A DNA stretch of 57,962 nt, taken from contig CAKTOK010000006.1 of NCBI GenBank assembly GCA_934589835.1, positions 1 through 57,962 on the forward strand, given 5' to 3'. The notes beneath the pieces were generated by a model that was not told where the DNA came from, did no database searches, and saw only the letters and a program-made list of their open reading frames with translations. Each line of letters opens with the position of its first letter. The first letter of the stretch is position 1. Source of the DNA: an uncultured Oscillospiraceae bacterium. Its GTDB lineage: Bacteria > Bacillota > Clostridia > Oscillospirales > Oscillospiraceae. Made by a program: the position numbers and the translations under genes. Positions 17,225 to 24,922 of the stretch are shown here, piece by piece.

Positions 17225-19063
17225 ATGCTTCCTGTTTTTGATCCGCAGGACCTGTCCTGCAAATCCCCCCTCGGCGCTGTTCCCTGCGGCGCCGAAATTT
17301 CCTTTTCCCTGCGGGACACAGATTACTACGCCTGTGAGCTGCTGGTCCGCCGCGAATTTGCGGAGCAGGACGAGGTCTGTCCCCTGCCTCCCGCCGAGGG
17401 CGGCTTTTCCGGCGTCTATACTGCGCCGGAGGAGCCGGATCTGTGTTGGTATGGCTTCCGCTTTACCCGCAGCGACGGCAGCACCGTCTGCTACGGCAAA
17501 AACGGCTGGTGCCAGCAGGAGCAGCTGACACGCTGGCAGCTCACCGTGTACGAGGACACGCCTACGCCCAGCTGGTTCGGCGAGGGCGTGACATACCAGA
17601 TTTTCCCAGATCGCTTTCGTCGTACCGCTCTTCCCGATGTAAAAGGCATGGTAGGGCGGCGGTGGGTCCATGACCGGTGGGATGATGAGCCGGTCTATCT
17701 GCCGGACCAGTGCGGACAGATCACCAATGCCGACTTTTTCGGCGGCTCGTTGGCCGGCATCACGGAGAAGCTGGACTATCTGAAGAGCCTGTCTGTGACC
17801 ACGCTGTATCTGAATCCTATTTTCGAGGCGGAAAGCAACCACCGGTATGACACGGCGGATTATTGCGCCATTGATCCCATGCTGGGCAGCGAGGAGGATT
17901 TCCGTACGCTGTGCCGCGAGGCCCATGCCCGAGGCATCCGCGTGATATTGGACGGCGTGTTCAATCACACCGGCTCCAACAGCCGGTATTTTAACGCGGA
18001 GGGCTTTTATCCGGAGCTGGGTGCGGCCCAGAGCATGGATTCGCCCTACTACGGCTGGTACAGCTTCCACCCATGGCCCACAAGCTATGACGCTTGGTGG
18101 GGCGTGCGTACGCTGCCGGCGGTAAACGAGGAGCGCCCCGACTATCGGGCGTTCATCATCAGCGGTCAGGATTCCGTGGTGCGGCGCTGGCTGCGCTGCG
18201 GCGCGGACGGATGGCGGCTGGACGTGGCAGATGAGCTGCCGGACGATTTCATCGCCGCCATCCGCGCCGCCATTCAGAAGGAGAAGCCAGAGGGATATCT
18301 GCTGGGCGAGGTGTGGGAGGACGGCAGCAACAAGATCGCCTATTCCCACCGCAGACGCTATCTGCTGGGGCGGGAAACTCACGGGCTGATGAACTACCCC
18401 TTCCGGACGGCGCTGCTGGCATGGCTGGACGGCGGAGACGCCGCCGATTTCCGACACGCCATGGAGTGCATCCGCGAGAATTACCCTCCTGCCGCGTTTT
18501 ACGGCGCTATGAATTTTCTGGGCACCCACGATACGGCCCGTATCCTGACGCTGCTGGGCGCGGAGCAGGTGCCGGAGCAAAAAACAGAGCGGGCGGCCTA
18601 TCGCCTGTCTCCGCAGGAGCTGGACCGCGGCCGGCGGAGACTGCGGCTGGCGGGGATGCTGCTGTACTGCTTCCCCGGATCCCCCACGCTGTACTACGGC
18701 GACGAGGCGGGGATGCAGGGCTTTGAGGACCCGCTGAACCGCCGCACCTACCCTTGGGGCGGCGAGGACACGGCGCTGCTGGACTTTTTCCGGCAGCTGG
18801 GCCGCCTTCGGACGGAGCGTCCGTCCCTGCGGCGCGGAGAAATACGATATCTGTACGCCCGGGGCGGCGGGCTGGTGCTGGAGCGCCGCTGCGGCGGCGA
18901 GCGGACCGTAGCTGCTCTCAACGGCGGAAATGACGCGCTGGCGCTGGCACTGCCGTGGGACGGTTCGCTTTGTACCGACGGCGTCACCGGTCAGCAATTT
19001 CTGGTGCAGGATGGGCAGGTCCATCTGACGCTGCCGCCGCTGGATGGCGTGATCCTGCTGTGA
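17225..19063 (+). CDS. Glycoside hydrolase family 13, neopullulanase/cyclomaltodextrinase-like
   Basis: An alpha-glucan-degrading enzyme. The 612-residue product has an N-terminal beta domain typical of neopullulanase/cyclodextrinase-type enzymes and then the (beta/alpha)8 domain starting VTYQIFPDRFRR. The conserved regions are present: DGVFNHTG, GWRLDVADE with nucleophile Asp333, GEVW with acid/base Glu362, and FLGTHDT with Asp436. There is no signal peptide, so it should act on imported maltodextrins inside the cell. ATG 17225 follows gagaggtc. It is placed between mrdA and parA; no sugar transporter is nearby. Exact substrate cannot be fixed from sequence. Confidence 0.92.
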   Translation: MLPVFDPQDLSCKSPLGAVPCGAEISFSLRDTDYYACELLVRREFAEQDEVCPLPPAEGGFSGVYTAPEEPDLCWYGFRFTRSDGSTVCYGKNGWCQQEQLTRWQLTVYEDTPTPSWFGEGVTYQIFPDRFRRTALPDVKGMVGRRWVHDRWDDEPVYLPDQCGQITNADFFGGSLAGITEKLDYLKSLSVTTLYLNPIFEAESNHRYDTADYCAIDPMLGSEEDFRTLCREAHARGIRVILDGVFNHTGSNSRYFNAEGFYPELGAAQSMDSPYYGWYSFHPWPTSYDAWWGVRTLPAVNEERPDYRAFIISGQDSVVRRWLRCGADGWRLDVADELPDDFIAAIRAAIQKEKPEGYLLGEVWEDGSNKIAYSHRRRYLLGRETHGLMNYPFRTALLAWLDGGDAADFRHAMECIRENYPPAAFYGAMNFLGTHDTARILTLLGAEQVPEQKTERAAYRLSPQELDRGRRRLRLAGMLLYCFPGSPTLYYGDEAGMQGFEDPLNRRTYPWGGEDTALLDFFRQLGRLRTERPSLRRGEIRYLYARGGGLVLERRCGGERTVAALNGGNDALALALPWDGSLCTDGVTGQQFLVQDGQVHLTLPPLDGVILL

Positions 19064-19069
19064 TCCCCT

Positions 19070-19110
19070 CCCCTGCGGGTGTTTCACATGAAACATCCGC
19101 AGGGGATTTT
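19070..19110 (+). terminator. Terminator of the amylase gene with a parS-like palindrome as its tip
   Basis: CCCCTGCGG (19070-19078) pairs with CCGCAGGGG (19097-19105). The intervening bases are a parS-type palindrome that extends the stem almost to a 4-base loop. ATTTT follows. It lies 7 bases after the amylase stop. Confidence 0.85.
19080..19095. other. parS: parS-like site 1
   Basis: TGTTTCACATGAAACA, one mismatch from the parS consensus TGTTTCACGTGAAACA recognised by ParB/Spo0J. It lies inside the amylase terminator, 123 bases before the parA start. Confidence 0.85.
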
Positions 19111-19125
19111 GTTTCATGTGAAACA
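19110..19125. other. parS: parS-like site 2
   Basis: TGTTTCATGTGAAACA, one mismatch from consensus parS (the other half of the central CACGTG changed). It is centred 30 bases from site 1 and sits just upstream of the parA promoter, so ParB bound here could also affect parAB transcription. Confidence 0.85.
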
Positions 19126-19150
19126 TCTTTTGCAATTCACAAATTTTCTA

Positions 19151-19178
19151 TTGAAACCGCCCTCTGATGTGGTATACT
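19151..19178 (+). promoter_or_regulatory. Promoter of parAB
   Basis: TTGAAA (19151-19156), 16-base spacer, TATACT (19173-19178) with extended TGG before it, 39 bases upstream of the parA start and 25 bases downstream of parS-like site 2. Confidence 0.85.
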
Positions 19179-19217
19179 ATATAAAATGTAGAAACAAGAG
19201 AGAAAGAGGAATTCACC

Positions 19218-19973
19218 GTGTCAAAGATCATCGCCATCGTCAATCAGAAGGGCGGCGTGGGAAAAACCACCACCTGCGTCAATTTGGCCGCCGCCGTCAA
19301 GTGCTGCGGCAAGCGGGTGCTGCTGTGCGATTTCGACCCGCAAGCCAACGCCACCAGCGGCATGGGTGTGGATAAATCCGTGTCCAACGGCATCTATGAC
19401 GTACTCATCAATGGCACGGAGACGGAAAAAGCCATCGTCTCCACCCCCTACGGCGATGTGCTGCCCAGCAGCAAGGCGCTGGCCGGCGCCGGCGTGGAAA
19501 TGATTGAGATGGAGAACCGCCAGTTCCTGCTGAAGGCCGCGCTGCGGCGCGTGTCGGAAAACTACGACTACATTTTCATCGACTGTCCGCCCTCGCTGGA
19601 GCTGCTGACGCTGAATGCGCTGTGCGCCGCCAACAGTCTGCTGGTGCCGGTGCAGGGTGAATACTACGCGCTGGAGGGGCTCAGCGATCTGATGAACACG
19701 GTTCGTATCGTGCGGCGAAGCATGAATCCCTCGCTGGAGATCGAGGGCGTACTGCTGACCATGTTCGACGGGCGCACCAACCTGTCCATTCAGGTGGCTC
19801 AGGAGGTCAAGCGCTTTTTCGGCGCCAAGGTGTACAGCACCGTGATTCCCCGCAACGTCCGACTCAGCGAAGCGCCCAGCCACGGGCGACCCATCACCGC
19901 CTACGACCGGAGCTGCCGCGGCGCGGACGCCTATCTCGCGCTGGCAGACGAATTTTTGAAGCGAAATGCCTGA
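19218..19973 (+). CDS. parA: Chromosome partitioning ATPase ParA (Soj)
   Basis: A Walker-type ATPase that, with ParB and parS, segregates origins and regulates DnaA. The 251-residue product has the deviant Walker A KGGVGKTT (residues about 11-18), FDPQANATSG, DYIFIDCPPSLELLTLNAL and the ParA signature around QGEYYALEGLSDLMNT. Translation starts at a GTG (19218) after aaagagga. parB begins 13 bases after its stop. The chromosomal (origin-proximal) Soj type is inferred from the nearby parS sites and origin genes. Confidence 0.95.
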   Translation: MSKIIAIVNQKGGVGKTTTCVNLAAAVKCCGKRVLLCDFDPQANATSGMGVDKSVSNGIYDVLINGTETEKAIVSTPYGDVLPSSKALAGAGVEMIEMENRQFLLKAALRRVSENYDYIFIDCPPSLELLTLNALCAANSLLVPVQGEYYALEGLSDLMNTVRIVRRSMNPSLEIEGVLLTMFDGRTNLSIQVAQEVKRFFGAKVYSTVIPRNVRLSEAPSHGRPITAYDRSCRGADAYLALADEFLKRNA

Positions 19974-19986
19974 AAGGAGACACGCA

Positions 19987-20853
19987 ATGGCAGGAATATC
20001 CAAGGGCCTCGGCAAGGGCCTCGGCGCTCTCATGGGCGACGATATGATGGAGCTGAGCGAAGAGAAGAGCAGTTTGATGCTGCCCATCAGTCAGGTGGAA
20101 TCCTGCTCCTCTCAGCCCCGCAAGCTGTTTGATCCTGATGCGCTGGCCGATCTGGCCGATTCCATCCGGCAGCACGGCATTATCCAGCCGCTGACGGTGC
20201 GGAAGCTTCAGTCCGGCTATTACCAGATCATTGCCGGCGAGCGCCGCTGGCGTGCGGCCCGCATGGCGGGGCTGACGCAGGTGCCCGCCGTGGTCATTGA
20301 GGCAGATGACCGCAAGGCCATGGAGCTGGCCATGATCGAGAACCTCCAGCGGGAGGACCTGAATCCCATTGAGGAGGCGGAGGGCTACAAGGTCCTGATG
20401 GACCAGTACAATATGACTCAGGAGGAAACGGCCAAGCGGGTGGGCAAGTCCCGTCCCGCCGTGGCAAACGCCCTGCGTCTGCTGAACCTGTGCGAGCCGG
20501 TGCGGGCCATGGTGGAGGATGGACGGCTGTCCGGCGGGCACGCCAGAGCGCTGCTCCCCCTCCCTGCCAAGCAGCAGGAAACGGCGGCGGCAGCCGTGCT
20601 GAAAAGCGATTTGTCCGTGCGGCAGACGGAGCTGCTGGCCAAGAAGCTGATGTCCGAGGCGCCGGAAAAGACGGCAAAGGACCCGCTGTCCGTCAACTAC
20701 GCCGAGGAGGCCGCCAAGGAACTGGGCGAGCGGTTGGGCCGCGGCTGCCGCATCGTCACCGGCCGAAAAAAAGGCCGCATCGAGCTGGAATACTACGGCA
20801 CGGACGATCTCAACGATCTGCTGGACGCGCTGCACGCCATTAAGAAGAAATAA
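19987..20853 (+). CDS. parB: Chromosome partitioning protein ParB (Spo0J)
   Basis: ParB is a CTP-dependent clamp that loads at parS and spreads on nearby DNA, aiding segregation and SMC loading. The 288-residue product starts MAGISKGLGKGLGALMGDD, the usual Spo0J N terminus with the ParA-stimulating GKGLGxL segment. It has IPxxQVE-type residues before QPRK, the CTP box IAGERRWRAARMAG, IENLQREDLNPIEEA, an HTH (MTQEETAKRVGKSRPAVANALRLL) and a C-terminal dimerisation domain. ATG 19987 follows aaaggaga; an earlier ATG at 19966 lies inside parA. A perfect parS site follows 7 bases after its stop. Confidence 0.96.
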   Translation: MAGISKGLGKGLGALMGDDMMELSEEKSSLMLPISQVESCSSQPRKLFDPDALADLADSIRQHGIIQPLTVRKLQSGYYQIIAGERRWRAARMAGLTQVPAVVIEADDRKAMELAMIENLQREDLNPIEEAEGYKVLMDQYNMTQEETAKRVGKSRPAVANALRLLNLCEPVRAMVEDGRLSGGHARALLPLPAKQQETAAAAVLKSDLSVRQTELLAKKLMSEAPEKTAKDPLSVNYAEEAAKELGERLGRGCRIVTGRKKGRIELEYYGTDDLNDLLDALHAIKKK

Positions 20854-20859
20854 CCAAGC

Positions 20860-20875
20860 TGTTTCACGTGAAACA
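20860..20875. other. parS: parS site 3 (perfect consensus)
   Basis: TGTTTCACGTGAAACA, identical to the Bacillus consensus parS palindrome. It lies in the 43-base gap between parB and serS, 22 bases before the serS start. Confidence 0.95.
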
Positions 20876-20896
20876 AGTGGAAATCGAGGTAGAACG

Positions 20897-22219
20897 ATGC
20901 TTGATATCAAATTTGTACGAGAAAACCCGGAGGCGGTGAAGGAGAACATCCGCAAGAAGTTTCAGAACGCCAAGCTGCCGCTGGTGGACGAGGCCATTGC
21001 GTTGGACGCCGAGCGCCGCCAGGCCATTGCCGACGGCGAGGCCCTGAAGGCCGAGCGGAACAAGCTGTCCAAGGCCAACGGCCCCTTGTTTGGCAAGCTG
21101 AAAAAATGCACCGACGAGGCGGAGAAGGCCGCCATTCAGGCTCAAATCGACGCCAATAACGCCGCCGTCAAGGCAGATGCCGAGCGTATGGCCCAGCTGG
21201 AGGCCAAGAAGGAGCAGGCGGAGGCCGCGCTGAGCAAGATCATGCTGGTGATCCCCCAGATGATCGATCCCTCCGTGCCCATTGGGCCGGACGACAGCTG
21301 CAACGTGGAGGTGCAGCGCTTCGGCGAGGCCAGGACGCCTGATTTTGAGATTCCCTACCACACCGACATCATGGAGCGGTTTGACGGCATCGACATGGAT
21401 GCCGCGGGCCGCGTATCCGGCAGCGGGTTCTACTATCTGCTGGGCGACATCGCCCGCCTGCACGAGGCGGTGCTGGCCTACGCCCGGGATTTCATGATCG
21501 ATAAAGGCTTTACGTACTGCATTCCTCCGTTCATGATCCACGGCAACGTGGTGGAGGGCGTCATGAGCCAGACGGACATGGACGCCATGATGTACAAGAT
21601 CGAGGGTGAGGATCTATACCTCATCGGCACCAGTGAGCACTCCATGATCGGCAAGTTCATCGACCAGATCATCCCCGAGGACAAGCTGCCCCAGACCCTG
21701 ACCTCCTACTCCCCCTGCTTCCGCAAGGAGAAGGGCGCCCACGGCATCGAGGAGCGCGGCGTCTACCGCATCCACCAGTTCGAGAAGCAGGAGATGATCG
21801 TGGTCTGCAAGCCGGAGGACTCCAAGAAGTGGTACGAGCAGATGTGGCAATACAGCGTAGAGCTGTTCCGCTCGCTGGACATCCCTGTGCGGCAGCTGGA
21901 GTGCTGCTCCGGCGATCTGGCGGACCTGAAGTGCAAGTCCTGCGACATCGAGGCCTGGTCCCCCCGCCAGCAGAAGTACTTCGAGGTGTGCTCCTGCTCC
22001 AATCTGGGCGACGCGCAGGCGCGCCGCCTGAAGATCCGCTACAAGGACGCCGACGGCAAGATGCAGCTGTGCCACACGCTGAACAATACCGTGGTGGCCC
22101 CGCCCCGTATGCTCATCGCATTTTTGGAGAATAATCTGCAGGCGGACGGCTCCGTGCTGATACCGGAGGTGCTGCGCCCCTACATGGGCGGCAAGGAGAG
22201 GCTGGTCCCTCTGCACTGA
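20897..22219 (+). CDS. serS: Seryl-tRNA synthetase
   Basis: Charges tRNA-Ser with serine. The 440-residue class II synthetase has the N-terminal antiparallel coiled-coil arm (residues about 30-110, e.g. LKKCTDEAEKAAIQAQIDAN) that grips the long variable arm of tRNA-Ser. Motif 2 is SPCFRKEKGAHGIEERGVYRIHQF in two parts and motif 3 is NNTVVAPPRMLIAFLEN. The ending is YMGGKERLVPLH. The start follows gaggtagaacg. No T-box is seen in front of it; the gap to parB holds only the parS site, so it may be read through from parAB. Confidence 0.96.
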   Translation: MLDIKFVRENPEAVKENIRKKFQNAKLPLVDEAIALDAERRQAIADGEALKAERNKLSKANGPLFGKLKKCTDEAEKAAIQAQIDANNAAVKADAERMAQLEAKKEQAEAALSKIMLVIPQMIDPSVPIGPDDSCNVEVQRFGEARTPDFEIPYHTDIMERFDGIDMDAAGRVSGSGFYYLLGDIARLHEAVLAYARDFMIDKGFTYCIPPFMIHGNVVEGVMSQTDMDAMMYKIEGEDLYLIGTSEHSMIGKFIDQIIPEDKLPQTLTSYSPCFRKEKGAHGIEERGVYRIHQFEKQEMIVVCKPEDSKKWYEQMWQYSVELFRSLDIPVRQLECCSGDLADLKCKSCDIEAWSPRQQKYFEVCSCSNLGDAQARRLKIRYKDADGKMQLCHTLNNTVVAPPRMLIAFLENNLQADGSVLIPEVLRPYMGGKERLVPLH

Positions 22220-22285
22220 GAAAGTGTGATATCAATTCGTAATATTATATCGTAATTATACGGTTTGTATAGGAGTATCTGCCCT

Positions 22286-22714
22286 ATGAAACAGTTTTTT
22301 GCAGAATTCAAGACCTTTGCCATGCGCGGCAACGTGATGGATATGGCCATCGGCGTTGTGATCGGCGCTGCCTTTGGCAAGATCACCACCTCCATCGTCA
22401 ACGACATCATCATGCCTCTGATCGGGCTTGTCACCGGCGGCATCGATCTGACCCAGTGGAATATTCTGCTGAACAGCGCCGCCGTGGAGGCAGGCGCGGA
22501 TCCGGTCACGCTGGGCATCGGCAATCTGCTGGCCGTGATCCTGGACTTCATCATTGTCGCCTTCGCCATGTTCCTGCTGGTCAAGGCCATGAATAAGCTG
22601 GCCTCCCTCAAAAAGAAGGAGGAGGAAGCTCCCGCACCGGAGGAGCCGGAGGGTCCCACCTCCGAGGAGCTTCTGTCGGAGATCCGAGATCTGCTGAAAG
22701 AGCAGCAGAAATGA
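22286..22714 (+). CDS. mscL: Large-conductance mechanosensitive channel MscL
   Basis: MscL opens under high membrane tension and releases solutes during hypo-osmotic shock. The 142-residue product has the typical N terminus (MKQFFAEFKTFAMRGNVMDMAIGVVIGAAFG), with TM1 carrying the GVVIGAAFGKI pore-lining motif. A periplasmic loop follows, then TM2 (about residues 75-100) and a charged cytoplasmic helix rich in Glu/Lys/Pro. ATG 22286 follows aggag; a TTG at 22265 is in frame but lies before that site. Its end overlaps the start of rsmG (ATGA). The AT-rich 66-base gap before it probably holds its promoter. Confidence 0.96.
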   Translation: MKQFFAEFKTFAMRGNVMDMAIGVVIGAAFGKITTSIVNDIIMPLIGLVTGGIDLTQWNILLNSAAVEAGADPVTLGIGNLLAVILDFIIVAFAMFLLVKAMNKLASLKKKEEEAPAPEEPEGPTSEELLSEIRDLLKEQQK

Positions 22715-23409
22715 AGGATATCCTGACGCGGGGGCTGGCTCAGCTGGGCCTGTCCGACGCCGCTGCGCCACAGCTGGAGGCCTATGCCGCGCTGCTGCTG
22801 GAGAAGAACAAGGTCATGAACCTGACCGCCATTACCGCGCCGGAGGATGTGGCGACCCTGCACCTGCTGGACTGCGCCGCGCTGCTGGCCATGGCAGAGC
22901 TGAAGGGTACGCGGGCCATTGATGTGGGCACCGGCGCCGGTTTCCCGGGTATGGTGCTTCGCATTCTGGAGCCGGACTTTGATCTGACGCTGCTGGACAG
23001 TCTGGGCAAGCGCATCGACTTTTTGCAGGAGGTGTGCGCTGCGCTGGGACTGGCCCGGGTGGACTGTGTCCACGCCCGCGCCGAGGAGTATGCCGCCGAT
23101 CACCGGCAGCAGTACGATGTGGCCATGTCCCGGGCCGTGGCGAATCTCAACGTGCTGTGCGAGCTGACGCTGCCGCTGGTCCGCGTGGGCGGCCGGTTTC
23201 TGGCCATGAAATCCGTGTCCTCCGATGGGGAGATCGATGGTGCCCGAGGCGCCATCGGCCAGCTGGGCGGCAGGATCGCCGACATCCGCGACTATACCGT
23301 ACCGGAAACGCAGGTGCGTCACCGGCTGGTCACCATCGAAAAGATCAAGGACACGCCCGCCATCTATCCGCGGAGCTTCGCCCGCATCAAGAAAGCGCCG
23401 CTGAAATAA
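22711..23409 (+). CDS. rsmG: 16S rRNA (guanine527-N7)-methyltransferase RsmG
   Basis: Methylates G527 of 16S rRNA; loss gives low-level streptomycin resistance in other bacteria. The 232-residue product has the GidB family features: EKNKVMNLTAITAPEDVATLHLLD, the AdoMet motif AIDVGTGAGFPGMVLRI, DSLGKRIDFL and SRAVANLNVLCELTLPLV. It overlaps mscL by 4 bases (ATGA) and so is probably coupled to it. In Bacillus rsmG is next to mnmG and noc; that order is not kept here. Confidence 0.96.
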   Translation: MKDILTRGLAQLGLSDAAAPQLEAYAALLLEKNKVMNLTAITAPEDVATLHLLDCAALLAMAELKGTRAIDVGTGAGFPGMVLRILEPDFDLTLLDSLGKRIDFLQEVCAALGLARVDCVHARAEEYAADHRQQYDVAMSRAVANLNVLCELTLPLVRVGGRFLAMKSVSSDGEIDGARGAIGQLGGRIADIRDYTVPETQVRHRLVTIEKIKDTPAIYPRSFARIKKAPLK

Positions 23410-23427
23410 GGCGCAGAGAGGAGAAAC

Positions 23428-24165
23428 ATGGGAAAGATCATCGCCGTCGTCTCCGGCAAGGGCGGCACCGGCAAGACGTCCTTCACCGCCAATACCGGAC
23501 TGGCGCTGGCATCGTTGGGGCAGCGGGTGCTGTGCATGGACTGCGACATCACCCTGCGGAATCTGGATCTGGCGCTGGGCCTTTCGGACCGCGCACTCAT
23601 GGATTTCTCCGACGTGCTGGCGGAGCGCTGTACGCTGGAGCAGGCCGTGGTGACCCACGGCAGCTACCCCAAGCTGGATCTGCTGACCGCGCCTATGGCC
23701 GACCGGCCGCTGGCACTGACGGTGCGGCAGCTGGCATCGCTGGCCCGCCAGATACGGGACACCTACGACTGGTGCCTCATCGACGCCCCCGCCGGTCTGG
23801 GGCAGGGCTTTAAGATGGCCGCCTGTATGGCCGATCAGGTGGTGGTGGTGACCACCACCGACGTCTCCGCCATGCGGGATGCCCAGCGGACTGCCATGGA
23901 GCTGTCCGCCTTCCCTGCCAACGCCGTTCATCTGGTGGTGGGCCGCGTCTCCCGCAGGACGCTGCGGGCGCTGCATACCACCATTGACGACGCCATTGAC
24001 ACCGCCGGCCTGCCCCTTTTGGGCGTGGTGCCGGAGGACGAGGACGTACCCTATTGCCTGAATCGCGGGCTGGTGCTGCGGGATCGCAACTACTACGCCG
24101 CCCGCGCCTACGAAAACATCGCCAAACGCATCATGGGCCAGAAAGCGCCCCTGATGAAGATATAA
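23428..24165 (+). CDS. MinD-like septum-site/ParA-superfamily ATPase
   Basis: A deviant-Walker ATPase of the MinD/ParA superfamily. The 245-residue product has VVSGKGGTGKTSFTANTG (residues about 7-24, with the signature lysine), MDCDITLRNLDLALGL and DWCLIDAPAGLGQGFKMAA. The MinD-type VVTTTDVSAMRDAQRT segment follows. The C terminus (ARAYENIAKRIMGQ...) could form a short amphipathic helix like the MinD membrane anchor. No minC, minE or divIVA is nearby, so function in division-site choice is probable, not proven. The start follows agaggag, 19 bases after rsmG. Confidence 0.83.
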   Translation: MGKIIAVVSGKGGTGKTSFTANTGLALASLGQRVLCMDCDITLRNLDLALGLSDRALMDFSDVLAERCTLEQAVVTHGSYPKLDLLTAPMADRPLALTVRQLASLARQIRDTYDWCLIDAPAGLGQGFKMAACMADQVVVVTTTDVSAMRDAQRTAMELSAFPANAVHLVVGRVSRRTLRALHTTIDDAIDTAGLPLLGVVPEDEDVPYCLNRGLVLRDRNYYAARAYENIAKRIMGQKAPLMKI

Positions 24166-24184
24166 CAGAGAAAGGAGCGCCCCC

Positions 24185-24601
24185 ATGAATATTGCACTGA
24201 TGGCGCACGACAACAAGAAAGAACTGATGGTCCAGTTCTGCACCGCCTACTGCGGCATTCTGGCCAAGCACACGCTGTGCGCCACGGCCAGCACGGGCCA
24301 GCAGATCTCCGAGGCCACCGGCTTGACCATCCACCGATTCCTCTCCTTCTCCCACGGCGGCGGCCAGCAGATCGCGGCCCGCATCGCCTACAACGAGATC
24401 GACATGGTCCTGTGCTTCAGCGACCCCAACCAGAAGAGCGCCGATGAGGACATCGCCTATATTTCCCGCCTGTGTGACCAGAACAACATCCCCTTTGCCA
24501 GCAATCTGGCCACCGCCGAGATGCTGGTGCTGGGGCTGGACCGCGGCGATCTGGACTGGCGTGATATCGTGAATCCCAAGAGCAAGCCGTTCACCGCATA
24601 A
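24185..24601 (+). CDS. MgsA-fold protein with degenerate methylglyoxal synthase active site
   Basis: The 138-residue protein aligns over its full length with methylglyoxal synthase, which converts dihydroxyacetone phosphate to methylglyoxal. It keeps AHDNKKELMVQF (His8, Asp9, Lys12), the ATxSTG phosphate loop, NIPFASNLATAEML and the ending DWRDIVNPK. But the usual catalytic SGPxGGDQQ is here SFSHGGGQQ: the catalytic aspartate (Asp71 in E. coli) is Gly60, and the SGP phosphate contact is SFS. The PHxPDV segment is also changed to SADEDI. I infer it is unlikely to make methylglyoxal and may have taken another ligand. The start follows aaaggag, 19 bases after the minD-like gene. Confidence 0.85.
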   Translation: MNIALMAHDNKKELMVQFCTAYCGILAKHTLCATASTGQQISEATGLTIHRFLSFSHGGGQQIAARIAYNEIDMVLCFSDPNQKSADEDIAYISRLCDQNNIPFASNLATAEMLVLGLDRGDLDWRDIVNPKSKPFTA

Positions 24602-24616
24602 ATCCCCCGCCCCTCC

Positions 24617-24645
24617 TTGACAACAGGCGAAAAATCGCCTAAAAT
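24617..24645 (+). promoter_or_regulatory. Promoter of the hisS-aspS operon
   Basis: TTGACA (24617-24622), 17-base spacer, TAAAAT (24640-24645): close to perfect sigma-A consensus, placed so that transcription starts just before the T-box stem I. Confidence 0.92.
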
Positions 24646-24651
24646 AAGGAT

Positions 24652-24889
24652 CGACCGCGTTGAACGCGCAGGAGTAACCCGCACAACGCCGCCAGCAGAG
24701 AGGTGCGCCGCCGGCTGAAAGCGCACTGCGGCAGAACGGGCCAAGACAGCGTGTGAGCGGGGATGGAAACATCCACGGCGCGCTCCCCGTAACAGGAGCT
24801 GAAAGGGCCGCATAGCGGCTGAATTTGGGTGGCACCACGAAGTGTTTGAACGCTCTCGTCCCAAGATCAGGGAACGGGAGCGTTTTTTT
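24652..24889 (+). promoter_or_regulatory. T-box riboswitch, aspartate-specific
   Basis: A full-length T-box leader that senses uncharged tRNA. Stem I has base helix ACGCGC/GCGTGT (24664-24669 with 24749-24754). The specifier loop has AGTA on its 5' side (24672-24676 region) and GAC followed by A on its 3' side (24745-24747). Above it are helices CCCG/CGGG and an apical part with cagagagg and ggctgaaa. The T-box GGGTGGCACCACG is at 24827-24839. The variable base in TGGC is C, which pairs with a G73 discriminator, as in tRNA-Asp and not tRNA-His (C73). Both the codon and this base therefore point to Asp. The leader ends in a terminator at 24849-24889. Confidence 0.93.
24849..24889 (+). terminator. 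Regulated terminator of the Asp T-box
   Basis: Stem 24849-24862 with 24870-24884 (two imperfect positions), loop aagatca, then seven T. Competes with the antiterminator formed by the T-box sequence. Confidence 0.9.
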
Positions 24890-24922
24890 GTCTCATGCAC
24901 CCGTGCCGAAAAGGAGAACTGT

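Noticed and set aside
22941..22950. tttcccgggt as a Noc-binding site
   Set aside because: It matches only part of the Bacillus Noc site and lies in the conserved AdoMet-motif codons of rsmG.
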